Source: Streptomyces caelestis (GTDB taxonomy: Bacteria; Actinomycetota; Actinomycetes; Streptomycetales; Streptomycetaceae). From it: a stretch of 64,000 bases of DNA. This document shows positions 38,573 through 46,886 of this stretch, piece after piece. The notes beneath the pieces are model-generated. The model saw only the letters and a list, made by a program, of their open reading frames with translations. It searched no databases and had not been told where the DNA came from. The stretch lies in the NCBI RefSeq assembly GCF_001279005.1, contig NZ_LGCN01000201.1, positions 1 to 64,000 of the forward strand, in the 5' to 3' direction. The stretch's first letter is position 1. Each line of letters opens with the position of its first letter. The position numbers and the translations under genes were made by a program.

Positions 38573-39670
38573 GTGCACGCACCTGACGGATTCATCAACG
38601 CCCCCGTGTCCGCCGTCGTCGGAGTGGCCGCCGCCGGCGCGATCGCCGTGAGCCTGCGCGGCGCCCGCCGCGAGCTGGAGGGCGCCTCCCGCCCGGGCGC
38701 GGCCGGGAGCGGGGGAGAGCGGACCGCGCCGCTGGCCGGACTGGTGGCGGCGTTCATCTTCGCCGTGCAGATGCTGAACTTCCCCGTCGCGGCGGGGACC
38801 AGCGGCCATCTGCTCGGCGGCGCCCTCGCCGCGATCCTCGTCGGCCCCTTCACCGGCGTCCTGTGCGTCTCCGTCGTCCTGCTGATGCAGGCCGTCCTCT
38901 TCGCCGACGGCGGGCTGACCGCGCTCGGTGTGAACGTCACCACCATGGCGATCACCACGACGGTCGTCGCCTACGCGCTCTTCCGCGGCCTGGTGAAGGT
39001 GCTGCCGCGCACCCGCCGCTCGGTGACCGCCGCGTCCTTCGTCGCCGCCCTGGTCTCCGTCCCGGCCTCCGCCGTCGTCTTCACGCTGCTCTACGCGGTC
39101 GGCGGCACCACCGACGTCTCGATCGGCAAGGTCGCCACCGCCATGGTGGGCGTGCACGTCCTCATCGGCATCGGTGAGGCCGTGATCACCGCCCTGACCG
39201 TCGGCGCCGTCGTCGCCGTCCGCCCGGACCTGGTGCACGGGGCGCGCGGGCTGACGCGGAAGCTCAAGCTCCGGGTGAACGGCGAGCTGGTCGACGCCCC
39301 GGACGCCGCGGAGCCGGAACCCGTCCCCGCCGCCCGCTCCCCGCGCACGGTGTGGATCACCGGCCTGGTCACCTCGCTGGTCCTCGCCGGGTTCGTCAGC
39401 TTCTACGCCTCCGCGAGCCCCGACGGCCTGGAGAAGGTCGCCGGCGACCACGGCATCGACGAGAAGGCCGAGGAGCACGCGATCGCCGGCTCCCCGCTCG
39501 CCGACTACGGCGTCGAGGACGTCGACGACGACCGCCTCTCCGGCGGTCTCGCGGGCGTGATCGGCGTGGGCGTGACGGTCGTCGCGGGCACCGGAGTGTT
39601 CTGGGTGGTCCGCAGGCGCCGCGCGGAGGACACGGCCGACGCCGCGTCCCCCACCCGCACGGGCGTCTGA
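38573..39670 (+). CDS. ECF-type nickel/cobalt transporter, CbiM/NikM-CbiN fusion
   Basis: 365 residues from the GTG at 38573. The mature start fMet-His-Ala-Pro-Asp-Gly-Phe is what the family needs, since the N-terminal Met-His helps bind the metal; the longer frame to 38507 would bury it. QMLNFPVAAGTSGHLLGGAL near residue 65 holds further His ligands. About seven helices, then a linker and a C-terminal PDGLE/CbiN-like part (SASPDGLEKVAGDHGIDE) with a last helix. It is the substrate-binding S unit of a CbiM-Q-O system. The Nur-like box upstream favours nickel over cobalt. Confidence 0.88.
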   Translation: MHAPDGFINAPVSAVVGVAAAGAIAVSLRGARRELEGASRPGAAGSGGERTAPLAGLVAAFIFAVQMLNFPVAAGTSGHLLGGALAAILVGPFTGVLCVSVVLLMQAVLFADGGLTALGVNVTTMAITTTVVAYALFRGLVKVLPRTRRSVTAASFVAALVSVPASAVVFTLLYAVGGTTDVSIGKVATAMVGVHVLIGIGEAVITALTVGAVVAVRPDLVHGARGLTRKLKLRVNGELVDAPDAAEPEPVPAARSPRTVWITGLVTSLVLAGFVSFYASASPDGLEKVAGDHGIDEKAEEHAIAGSPLADYGVEDVDDDRLSGGLAGVIGVGVTVVAGTGVFWVVRRRRAEDTADAASPTRTGV

Positions 39671-39671
39671 C

Positions 39672-40433
39672 GTGGGAACCGGCCACGCGCACAAGCTGTA
39701 CCGGCACGGGCACTCCCCCGTGCACGCCCTGCCGCCGCACACCAAGATCGCCGCCGGCCTCGCCTTCGTGGTGGTCGTGGTGTCGACCCCGCGCGAGGCG
39801 ATGTGGGCGTTCGCGGTGTACGCCGGACTGCTCGCCCTCGTCGCGCACACCGCCCGCGTCCCGGCCGGATTCCTGCTCAAGCGGCTGCTGATCGAGGTCC
39901 CGTTCGTCGCCTTCGCCGTGCTCCTGCCGTTCGTCGCGGAGGGCGAACGGATCGACGTCCTCGGGCTGTCGCTGAGCGTGAACGGACTGTGGGGCGCCTG
40001 GAACGTGCTGGCCAAGGGCACCCTGGGCGTGGCCGCCTCGGTCCTCCTCGCCTCCACCACCGAGCTGCGCGAACTGCTCCTCGGCCTCCAACGGCTGAGG
40101 CTCCCGCCGCTGCTGGTGCAGATCGCCTCCTTCATGGTCCGCTACGGCGACGTCATCACCGACGAGCTGCGGCGCATGCGGATCGCCCGCGAGTCCCGCG
40201 GCTTCGAGGCGCGCGGGGTGCGGCACTGGGGCGTCCTCGCCAAGTCGGCGGGCGCGCTGTTCATCCGCTCCTACGAACGCGGCGAGCGGGTGCACCTGGC
40301 CATGGTGAGCCGGGGGTACGCCGGTTCGATGCCGGTGATCGACGAGGTGACCGCATCCCGGGCGCAGTGGTCGTACGCTTCGCTGCTGCCGGGTGCGGCT
40401 CTCGCCGTGTGCCTGCTGGGATGGATCCGCTGA
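39672..40433 (+). CDS. ECF transporter transmembrane component CbiQ/NikQ
   Basis: 253 residues, about five helices. CbiQ features: PPHTKIAAGLAFVVVVVS near residue 21, the paired coupling motifs RMRIARESRGFEARG near residue 168 and RSYERGERVHLAMVSRGY near 200, which contact the ATPase. GTG at 39672 one base after the preceding stop, so it is translationally linked to the CbiM-CbiN gene. Its N-terminal HKLYRHGHSPVH is His-rich. Confidence 0.92.
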   Translation: MGTGHAHKLYRHGHSPVHALPPHTKIAAGLAFVVVVVSTPREAMWAFAVYAGLLALVAHTARVPAGFLLKRLLIEVPFVAFAVLLPFVAEGERIDVLGLSLSVNGLWGAWNVLAKGTLGVAASVLLASTTELRELLLGLQRLRLPPLLVQIASFMVRYGDVITDELRRMRIARESRGFEARGVRHWGVLAKSAGALFIRSYERGERVHLAMVSRGYAGSMPVIDEVTASRAQWSYASLLPGAALAVCLLGWIR

Positions 40434-40638
40434 ACCCTCACCCCCGGGTCACCGGGCGGATTCCCGGCTCGCGCCGCACGACCGCCCGGCGGGCGACCGG
40501 GACCGACGCGACCGACACCGGCCGGGGTGGAACCGGCCCGGTCGCCGCAGTGACACGGAGGCGGTGCGGGCCCGGCCCTCGCATGCACCGGCCGTTGACG
40601 ACGACACTCATCCGCACGCTGGGAAGCAGGCTTTTCCT
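40434..40638. other. 205-bp gap inside the metal transporter operon
   Basis: GC-rich spacer between the CbiQ and CbiO genes with several small inverted repeats (for example ACCGGCC/GGCCGGT near 40525). I looked for a cobalamin riboswitch and did not find the B12 box. Such a long spacer is unusual in this operon type. Confidence 0.4.
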
Positions 40639-41397
40639 ATGACACCGTCCCTGGAGGTCTCCGGCCTCGCCTTCGCCTACCCCGACGGCCACCAGGCCCT
40701 GTTCGGCGTCGACTTCTCGCTCGCGCGCGGCGAGCGGGTCGCGCTGCTCGGCCCGAACGGAGCCGGCAAGACCACCCTCGTCCTCCACCTCAACGGCATC
40801 CTGACCGGCGGCACGGGGACGGTGACGGTGGCCGGGCTGCCCGTGGGCAAGAAGCACATGGCGGAGATCCGGCGCCGGGTCGGCATCGTCTTCCAGGACC
40901 CCGACGACCAGCTCTTCATGCCGACGGTGCGCGAGGACGTGGCGTTCGGCCCGGCGGCGGCCGGGCTCAAGGGGCCCGAGCTGGAGGAGCGGGTGGACCG
41001 GGCGCTGGGCCGGGTCGGCATGGCGGAGTTCAAGGACCGCCCGCCGCACCACCTCTCCTTCGGCCAGCGGCGCCGGGTGGCCGTGGCGACCGTCCTCGCG
41101 ATGGAGCCGGAGATCCTGGTCCTGGACGAGCCGTCCTCCAACCTGGACCCCGCCTCCCGCCGCGAACTCGCCGACATCCTGCGCTCCTTGGACGTCACCG
41201 TCCTGATGGTCACGCACGACCTGCCCTACGCCCTCGAACTGTGCCCGCGCTCGCTGGTCCTCAGCGACGGCGTGATCGCGGCGGACGGCGCCACGGCGGA
41301 GCTGCTCGCCGACGACACCCTGATGCGCGCCCACCGTCTGGAGCTGCCCTACGGCTTCGATCCGCGCTCGGTGCCGGCCGCGCCCGGCCGTTCGTGA
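40639..41397 (+). CDS. ECF transporter ATPase CbiO/NikO
   Basis: 252 residues, one ABC domain: Walker A LLGPNGAGKTTLVLHLNG near residue 36, Q-loop VFQDPDDQLFMPTVREDVAF near 87 (the DDQLF motif is typical of ECF ATPases), signature LSFGQRRRVAVATVLA near 138, Walker B ILVLDEPSSNLDP near 158, and the switch His in MVTHDLPYAL. Powers metal uptake with CbiQ and CbiM. ATG at 40639; ribosome binding site weak (AAGCAGG 11 nt upstream). Confidence 0.93.
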   Translation: MTPSLEVSGLAFAYPDGHQALFGVDFSLARGERVALLGPNGAGKTTLVLHLNGILTGGTGTVTVAGLPVGKKHMAEIRRRVGIVFQDPDDQLFMPTVREDVAFGPAAAGLKGPELEERVDRALGRVGMAEFKDRPPHHLSFGQRRRVAVATVLAMEPEILVLDEPSSNLDPASRRELADILRSLDVTVLMVTHDLPYALELCPRSLVLSDGVIAADGATAELLADDTLMRAHRLELPYGFDPRSVPAAPGRS

Positions 41398-41489
41398 CGA
41401 TCGTGCCCGGTCGGCTCCGCCCGGGAATCACGGACGGGCCGGCCCGGTTGCACGCACTGTCACAGGCGAGCGGAAGGACGGACGGGAAC

Positions 41490-42656
41490 GTGGGCGTCGA
41501 CGTGCACGGCACAGTGGCCGAGGGCTTCGAACCGGTCCGGGAGGCGTTCGCGCGGAACTTCGACGTGCTCGGCGACCGGGGCGCGGCCGTCGCCGTGTAC
41601 CGGGACGGACACAGGGTCGTCGACCTGTGGGCCGGGGTGAAGGACGTCGACGGCGCCGAGCCCTGGCGGCGGGAGACCGCGCAGGTCGTGCGCTCGGCGA
41701 CCAAGGGCGTCGCCGCCGCCGTACTCCTGCTGCTGCACCAGCGCGGCGAGCTGGACCTGGACGCGCCGGTCGGCGCGTACTGGCCGGAGTTCAAGGCGCG
41801 CGGCAAGGAGCGGCTGCCGGTCCGGCACGTGCTGAACCACCGCGCCGGGCTTCCCGTCCTCGACCGCCCGCTCACCCCGCGGGAGGCGGCCGACCCCGTA
41901 CGGGCCGCCGAGGCGGTCGCCGCGCAGGCCCCGGTGTGGGAGCCGGGCACCGACCACGGCTATCACGCGCTGACCTACGGCTGGCTGGTCGACGAGCTGG
42001 TGCGCCGCGTGACCGGCCGGGGCTGCGGCGAATGGATCGCGTCGGAGATCGCCGGCCCGCTGGGCCTGGACCTGTGGGTGGGGCTGCCCAAGGCGCGGGC
42101 CCACCGCGTCGGCACGGTCGGCAGGATCGAGGCGCCCGAGCCGTCCGGGACGCTCCGCGCCCGCCCCAAGCGCTCGGTCACCGACGCCTACGCCGACCCG
42201 TCCTCCCTCACCCGCCGCGCCTTCGCGGCGATCACCCCCTTCCCGGACCAGAACGACCCGGCGTTCCACGCGGCGGCCCTGCCCGCCGCGAACGGGATCG
42301 CGACGGCGGACGGACTGGCCCGCTTCTACGCCTCACTGATCGGCCCGGTCGACGGCGTCCGCCTCCTCGACCCGGCCACCGTCGAACTCGCCCGCGCCGA
42401 GGAGTCGGCGGGCCCCGACCGGGTGCTGGTCGTCGGCACCCGTTTCGGGCTCGGCTACATGCTGCACGGCGGCGCCTCCCCCCTCCTGGCCCCGGGCTCC
42501 TTCGGTCACCCCGGCCGCGGCGGTTCCCTCGGCTTCGCCGACCCGGAGTCCGGCATCGCCTTCGGCTACGTCACCAACGGCTTCCGCAGGACGGTGACGG
42601 CGGACCCCAGGGCCCAGGCACTGGTACGGGCGGTACGGCAGGCCCTGACGGCCTAG
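41490..42656 (+). CDS. Beta-lactamase-family serine hydrolase (esterase-like)
   Basis: 388 residues, class C beta-lactamase fold of the EstB type. The nucleophile is in VVRSATKGVAAAVLLLLHQR (SxxK near residue 71), the Tyr motif in YHALTYGWLVDELV near residue 156, and a late FGHPGRGGSLGFADPESG in place of the KTG region. No signal peptide, so cytoplasmic; likely an esterase or peptidase, not a resistance enzyme. GTG at 41490 chosen on N-terminal similarity (VAEGFEPVREAFARNF); the frame is open further upstream. It lies 92 bp after cbiO on the same strand. Confidence 0.86.
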   Translation: MGVDVHGTVAEGFEPVREAFARNFDVLGDRGAAVAVYRDGHRVVDLWAGVKDVDGAEPWRRETAQVVRSATKGVAAAVLLLLHQRGELDLDAPVGAYWPEFKARGKERLPVRHVLNHRAGLPVLDRPLTPREAADPVRAAEAVAAQAPVWEPGTDHGYHALTYGWLVDELVRRVTGRGCGEWIASEIAGPLGLDLWVGLPKARAHRVGTVGRIEAPEPSGTLRARPKRSVTDAYADPSSLTRRAFAAITPFPDQNDPAFHAAALPAANGIATADGLARFYASLIGPVDGVRLLDPATVELARAEESAGPDRVLVVGTRFGLGYMLHGGASPLLAPGSFGHPGRGGSLGFADPESGIAFGYVTNGFRRTVTADPRAQALVRAVRQALTA

Positions 42657-42662
42657 ACGCGG

Positions 42663-42938
42663 CTAGACGTGGATCGGGTGCGAGATGCGGCCCGACGCGT
42701 CGTCGATCTCGCCGTGCGCCTTGGTGAGCATCTGCATGGCGAGTTCGTTCAGCGCACGTGCGCCGGCGATCTCCTCCCCGACCCGTGGCTGATTCGAGTC
42801 GGTGTGGTGCCGGCTCGCGTGGCCGTTGGCCCGCACCTCGCTCCCGTCGGGCAGCCGGACCATCGCGACGGCGCGCGTCTGCCGGTCGTCCTCCTCGAAC
42901 TCCATCTCCACGTGCCATCCCACTGCGGTGTGCATCAT
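42663..42938 (-). CDS. DUF1876 (dsRBD-fold-like) small protein
   Basis: 91 residues: MMHTAVGWHVEMEFEEDDRQ, TRAVAMVRLPDGSEVRANGH, HTDSNQPRVGEEIAGARALN and ALNELAMQMLTKAHGEIDD. This is a compact actinobacterial family with a double-stranded-RNA-binding-domain-like fold; function unsettled. The start at 42938 has GGAGGTGA at ideal spacing, the strongest ribosome binding site in the window, so high expression is expected. Convergent with the serine hydrolase (stops 6 bp apart). Confidence 0.87.
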   Translation of the reverse strand: MMHTAVGWHVEMEFEEDDRQTRAVAMVRLPDGSEVRANGHASRHHTDSNQPRVGEEIAGARALNELAMQMLTKAHGEIDDASGRISHPIHV

Positions 42939-42985
42939 GACGATCACCTCCGGAATCCTCTTCTTCCAGGGTGCGCCTCGCACCG

Positions 42986-43013
42986 CTGCCGTGCACCCGC
43001 CGGTGCACGGCAG
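42986..43013 (-). terminator. Hairpin after the EamA permease gene
   Basis: CTGCCGTGCACC and GGTGCACGGCAG form a perfect 12-bp stem with a 4-nt loop, 8 bp beyond the permease stop on the minus strand. Confidence 0.8.
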
Positions 43014-43020
43014 AGCACCC

Positions 43021-43866
43021 CTATCCCGCGCGCAGCATCAGTCCGATCCCGACGACCAGCAGCCCGGCCGCGGCGATCCGCGGGACGCCGAACCGCTCCT
43101 TGAAGAACAGCGCCCCGATGACCGCGCCCACGATGACCGACGACTCCCGCAGCGCCGCGACGGGGGCGAGTGCCGCGCGGGTCTGGGCCCACAGGACGAG
43201 CGCGTACGCGGCGACGGACAGCGCGGCGCCGAGCAGGCCGGGGCCCGCGTGCGGCCGGAGCCGGGCGGCCGCCTCCTGCCTCCAGCGCCAGAGGGCGTAC
43301 GCCGGGATCGCCGTGCTCTGGACCGCCATCAGCCAGGCGGTGTAGCCGAACGGCGAGCCCGAGGCGCGTACGCCGAGCCCGTCGACGACGGTGTACACGG
43401 CGATGGTCAGGCCGGTCGCCAGGGCCGCCCCGATCGCCGCCCAGTCGGGCCGGCGCCCGCGCAGTCCCCACAGGGCGACGCCGGTCAGGCCCGCGCAGGA
43501 CAGGGCGATCCCGGCGGCGGCCCAGCCGTCGGGCACCTCGTGCGCGAACACGGCGGCCAGCACCGTGACGACCAGCGGCGCGCTGCCCCGGGCGATCGGG
43601 TACGCCTGGCCGAAGTCGCCCAGCCGGAAGGACCTCATCAGCAGCGCGTAGTAGGCGATGTGGATCGCCGCCGAGCAGAGCAGGTACGGCCACGCACCGG
43701 CCGCCGGGAACGGCACGAACGGCGCCGCCGCCAGGCCGATCAGCAGCCCGCCGCCGGAGATCAGCGTGAACCCGACGAGCTTGTCGGTGATCCGGTGCGC
43801 GAGGGCGTTCCAGCCGGCGTGGGCGACCGCGGCGAGCAGGACGGCCGCGGTGACCAGGGGGGTCAC
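43021..43866 (-). CDS. EamA/DMT-superfamily permease
   Basis: 281 residues with about ten hydrophobic helices in two homologous halves. EamA features include GWNALAHRITDKLVGFTLIS near residue 18, MRSFRLGDFGQAYPIARGSA near 75 and a C-terminal LRESSVIVGAVIGALFFKER near 240. Probably exports or imports a small metabolite; substrate unknown. GTG at 43866; the longer open frame to 44424 runs antisense through the antitoxin and is rejected. Confidence 0.87.
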   Translation of the reverse strand: MTPLVTAAVLLAAVAHAGWNALAHRITDKLVGFTLISGGGLLIGLAAAPFVPFPAAGAWPYLLCSAAIHIAYYALLMRSFRLGDFGQAYPIARGSAPLVVTVLAAVFAHEVPDGWAAAGIALSCAGLTGVALWGLRGRRPDWAAIGAALATGLTIAVYTVVDGLGVRASGSPFGYTAWLMAVQSTAIPAYALWRWRQEAAARLRPHAGPGLLGAALSVAAYALVLWAQTRAALAPVAALRESSVIVGAVIGALFFKERFGVPRIAAAGLLVVGIGLMLRAG

Positions 43867-43947
43867 GGGGTGTGCTCGCGCACGTCGCCCCAGGGCGCCC
43901 GGGAGTGTCGACGACAATGATCCGGTGTGTGCACAGGGAACACCACG

Positions 43948-43953
43948 TACCTT
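43948..43953 (+). promoter_or_regulatory. Probable -10 box of the antitoxin-toxin operon (leaderless)
   Basis: TACCTT ends 6 nt before the ATG at 43960 and no Shine-Dalgarno sequence is seen. Leaderless antitoxin translation would favour antitoxin over toxin. Confidence 0.5.
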
Positions 43954-43959
43954 CGGCGC

Positions 43960-44226
43960 ATGACGCAGATGCCCATGGAGTCCATCCGTGACGTCCGCGC
44001 CCACCTGGCCGAGGTGGTCGAGCGGGCCGACCGTGACGACACGCCCACGGTCATCACCCGGCGTGGCGGGCAGGTGGCCGCGGTCGTGTCGACAGAGGTC
44101 CTTCGCAGGTACCAGGAATGGGAAGAGCGCGAGATCAACCGGATCATCGACGAGCGCATGGCGAATCCGGCGGCCGGCATCCCGATCGAGGACGTCATGA
44201 GGGAGACGCTGGAGCGCGGTGAGTAA
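43960..44226 (+). CDS. Phd/YefM-type antitoxin
   Basis: 88 residues. N-terminal Phd fold MTQMPMESIRDVRAHLAEVV and TPTVITRRGGQVAAVVSTEV, then a helical, charged C-terminal half (YQEWEEREINRIIDERMANP) that would cap the toxin. It overlaps the start of the RelE-like toxin gene by 8 nt. ATG at 43960 is chosen over the upstream ATG at 43927 because of the -10 box between them. Should bind its own promoter. Confidence 0.9.
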   Translation: MTQMPMESIRDVRAHLAEVVERADRDDTPTVITRRGGQVAAVVSTEVLRRYQEWEEREINRIIDERMANPAAGIPIEDVMRETLERGE

Positions 44227-44485
44227 CACGTATCGCACCGTCTTCCGGCCGGGGGCCCGGGCGGAGCTGCGCAAGACCCCCCGGGACACGGCGCTCAGGA
44301 TCCTGGTCGAACTGACGGAACCGGAGACCGACCCGCTCGGCTTCCCCACCACGGCGCTCGTCCCCCGGCCCGACCGGCGCCGGCTCCGTGTCGGCGACCA
44401 CCGCGTCATCCACACGGTCGACAACGGGGAGTCGGTGGTCTGGGTCGTTCACGTCGGACATCGCTCCACGGTATACGGCGCCTGA
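44219..44485 (+). CDS. RelE/ParE-superfamily toxin
   Basis: 88 residues: YRTVFRPGARAELRKTPRDT, then LGFPTTALVPRPDRRRLRVG, RVGDHRVIHTVDNGESVVWV and VGHRSTVY, the usual RelE core with the RLRVGDHRVIH strand and the C-terminal GHR-VY. Likely a ribosome-dependent mRNA endonuclease. GTG start at 44219 overlapping the antitoxin stop. Together with the antitoxin it forms a complete type II module. Confidence 0.9.
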   Translation: MSNTYRTVFRPGARAELRKTPRDTALRILVELTEPETDPLGFPTTALVPRPDRRRLRVGDHRVIHTVDNGESVVWVVHVGHRSTVYGA

Positions 44486-44515
44486 CACGGAGTCCCGGAA
44501 CTCCCGCGGAGGGAA

Positions 44516-44555
44516 GCCGGTGAGGGCGCCCCGTCCCCATGGAGCCCTCACCGGC
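44516..44555. terminator. Bidirectional hairpin between relE-like and MMPL genes
   Basis: GCCGGTGAGGGC (44516-44527) pairs perfectly with GCCCTCACCGGC (44544-44555) around a 16-nt loop, between two convergent stop codons. Confidence 0.75.
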
Positions 44556-44578
44556 CGGTTCTGCGTTCGTTCGGGCCG

Positions 44579-46786
44579 TCAGGCCCGGGCGGGCTCCCGG
44601 TCCTCGTCCTGCCGGTCGCCCTCCATGCGCAGGGCCTCGCCCTCGACGTCCACGTCGGGCAGGATCCGGTCCAGCCACTTCGGCAGCCACCAGGCCTTGT
44701 CGCCGAGCAGGGCCAGCACCGCCGGGACGATCGCCATGCGGACGACGAACGCGTCGAAGAGGACGGCGACGGCGAGGCCGAAGCCGATCATCTTGACCAT
44801 CTGCTCGCTGGAGCCGATGAAGCCGGAGAACACCGCCATCATGATCACCGCGGCGGCGGTCACCACCCGGGCGCTGTACTTGAAGCCGGTCACCACGGCC
44901 TGGGCGGGCTTCTCGCCGTGGACGTGCGCCTCCCGCATCCGGGTCACGAGGAACACCTCGTAGTCCATGGCCAGTCCGAAGACCACGCCGACCATGAAGA
45001 TCGGCATCATCGACATGATCGGGCCGGTCTCCTCCACGCCCATCAGGCCGGACAGCCAGCCCCACTGGTAGACCGCGACGACCGCGCCGAGGGCCGCGAG
45101 GACGGAGAGCAGGAAGCCGAGGGCCGCCTTCAGCGGGACCAGGATCGAGCGGAAGACGACGATCAGCAGCAGGAACGCCAGGCCGACCACCAGGACCAGG
45201 TACGGCACCAGCGCGTCGTTGAGCTTCTGCGAGACGTCGATGTTCATGGCCGTGGAACCGGTGACCAGGACGTCGGCGCCGGTGTCGGCCTTGACGTCCG
45301 CGCCCGTGTCACGGATGTCGTGCACCAGGTCCTCGGTGGTCACCGAGGAGGGCTTGGAGTCGGGGACGACGGTGATCGTCGCCGTGTCGCTGGCCTTGTT
45401 GGGGGTTGCCGGGGCGACGTTCACGACGTTGTCGAGGCCCTTGATGTCGTCGGCGGCCCGCTGGAAGACGGCCTGCGGATCGTCGCTGCCCTCGGCGTCG
45501 ACCACGACCACCAGGGGTCCGTTGAAGCCGGGACCGAAGCCCTCGGAGAGCAGGTCGTAGGCGCGGCGCTGGGTGGTGGACGTCGGCTGCGAGCCGTCGT
45601 CCGGCAGACCCAGTTCGAGCGAGGCGGCCGGGACGGCCGCGGCGCCCAGGCCGACCACGCCGAGCAGCAGCACGGCCAGCGGACGGCGTACGACGAAGCT
45701 CGCCCAGCGGGTGCCCATGTTCGGGCGCTGCGGCCTCTTCGCGGCGCGGCCCCCGCCGAACAGTCTGCTCTTCTCGCCGGCGGGGCGGACCCGGCGGCCG
45801 GCGTAGCCGAGCAGGGCGGGGATCAGGGTGAGGGCGATCAGGACCGCGAGGGCGACCGTGCCGGCGGCGGCGATGCCCATCTTCGTCAGCATCGGGATGT
45901 TGACGACGGACAGGCCGACCAGGGCGATCACCACGGTGAGGCCGGCGAAGACCACGGCGGAGCCCGCGGTGCCGACGGCCCGGCCGGCCGCTTCCTCGCG
46001 CCCGCGGCCCTCGGCCAGTTCGGCCCGGTAGCGGGAGACGACGAACAGCGCGTAGTCGATGCCGACCGCGAGGCCGATCATCGAGGCGAGGATGGAGGTG
46101 GTGGAGCCGAGGTCCAGGGTGCTCGCCAGCGCGGTGATGCTCGCCACGCCGATGCCGACGCCGATGACCGCGGTGAGCAGCGGCAGCCCGGCCGCGAGCA
46201 GCGAGCCGAAGGTGATGACGAGGACGACCGCGGCGACGCCGATGCCGATGATCTCGGCGGAGCCGGTGTGCGGGACGGCCTGGAGGGCGTCACCGCCGAT
46301 CTCCACGGTCAGCCCGGCGTCGCGGGCGTCCTCGGCGGCGCCTTCCAGGGCGTCGCGGGAGGAGTCCTCCAGCTCCATGCCGGAGACCTTGTAACTCACC
46401 GAGGCGTAGGCGATGGCGCCGTCCTGGCTGACGCCGCCGCCCTGGTACGGGTCGGTGACGCGGGCGACCTCGGAGCCGTCGGAGAGCTCGTCGACGGTCT
46501 TCCGGACGGTCGCCTCGTGGTCGGCGTCGGTCATCTTCTCGCCGGCGGGCGCCTTGAAGACGACGCGTGCGGTCGCCCCGTCGGCGCTGGAGCCGGGGAA
46601 GCGCTCCTCCAGCAGGTCGAAGGCCTTCTGGGCCTCGGTGCCGGGGATGGAGAAGGACGAGTTGCCGGCCGCGGGGGCGCCGGCCGCGCCGATGCCCGCG
46701 AGCGCCAGCAGCGCCACCCAGATGAGGGCGACGAGGTGCCGTCGCCTGAAGGCGAACCGGCCGAGCCGGTAGAGGAAAGTGGCCAC
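44579..46786 (-). CDS. MMPL/RND-family membrane transporter
   Basis: 735 residues, about 12 helices in two 1+5 halves with large extracytoplasmic loops (about residues 35-170 and 390-530). Conserved SMIGLAVGIDYALFVVSRYR in the first half and MMPIFMVGVVFGLAMDYEVF in the second carry the proton-relay Asp/Tyr pairs of MMPL proteins. In actinobacteria these export lipids or drugs. Transcribed leftwards, 100 bp after a TetR regulator with twin operators, so probably an inducible efflux pump. GTG start at 46786 behind GGGAG. Confidence 0.92.
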   Translation of the reverse strand: MATFLYRLGRFAFRRRHLVALIWVALLALAGIGAAGAPAAGNSSFSIPGTEAQKAFDLLEERFPGSSADGATARVVFKAPAGEKMTDADHEATVRKTVDELSDGSEVARVTDPYQGGGVSQDGAIAYASVSYKVSGMELEDSSRDALEGAAEDARDAGLTVEIGGDALQAVPHTGSAEIIGIGVAAVVLVITFGSLLAAGLPLLTAVIGVGIGVASITALASTLDLGSTTSILASMIGLAVGIDYALFVVSRYRAELAEGRGREEAAGRAVGTAGSAVVFAGLTVVIALVGLSVVNIPMLTKMGIAAAGTVALAVLIALTLIPALLGYAGRRVRPAGEKSRLFGGGRAAKRPQRPNMGTRWASFVVRRPLAVLLLGVVGLGAAAVPAASLELGLPDDGSQPTSTTQRRAYDLLSEGFGPGFNGPLVVVVDAEGSDDPQAVFQRAADDIKGLDNVVNVAPATPNKASDTATITVVPDSKPSSVTTEDLVHDIRDTGADVKADTGADVLVTGSTAMNIDVSQKLNDALVPYLVLVVGLAFLLLIVVFRSILVPLKAALGFLLSVLAALGAVVAVYQWGWLSGLMGVEETGPIMSMMPIFMVGVVFGLAMDYEVFLVTRMREAHVHGEKPAQAVVTGFKYSARVVTAAAVIMMAVFSGFIGSSEQMVKMIGFGLAVAVLFDAFVVRMAIVPAVLALLGDKAWWLPKWLDRILPDVDVEGEALRMEGDRQDEDREPARA

Positions 46787-46886
46787 GAGGGCGTACTCCC
46801 GGTCAGGTCGTGGTGGTTTCGGGACAGGTTGGCTCAGCCCGACGACGTGAGCGGGGACGTCAGGTGGTGGTCGGCCGAGGGGACGG

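Noticed and set aside
40434..40638. Cobalamin riboswitch in the transporter operon
   Set aside because: CGCCGCAGTGAC near 40551 loosely recalls a B12-riboswitch segment, but the B12 box and the surrounding helices are absent.
43021..44424. 467-codon version of the EamA permease
   Set aside because: The N-terminal extension is antisense to the Phd/RelE genes and lacks membrane helices; the GTG at 43866 gives the normal permease length.
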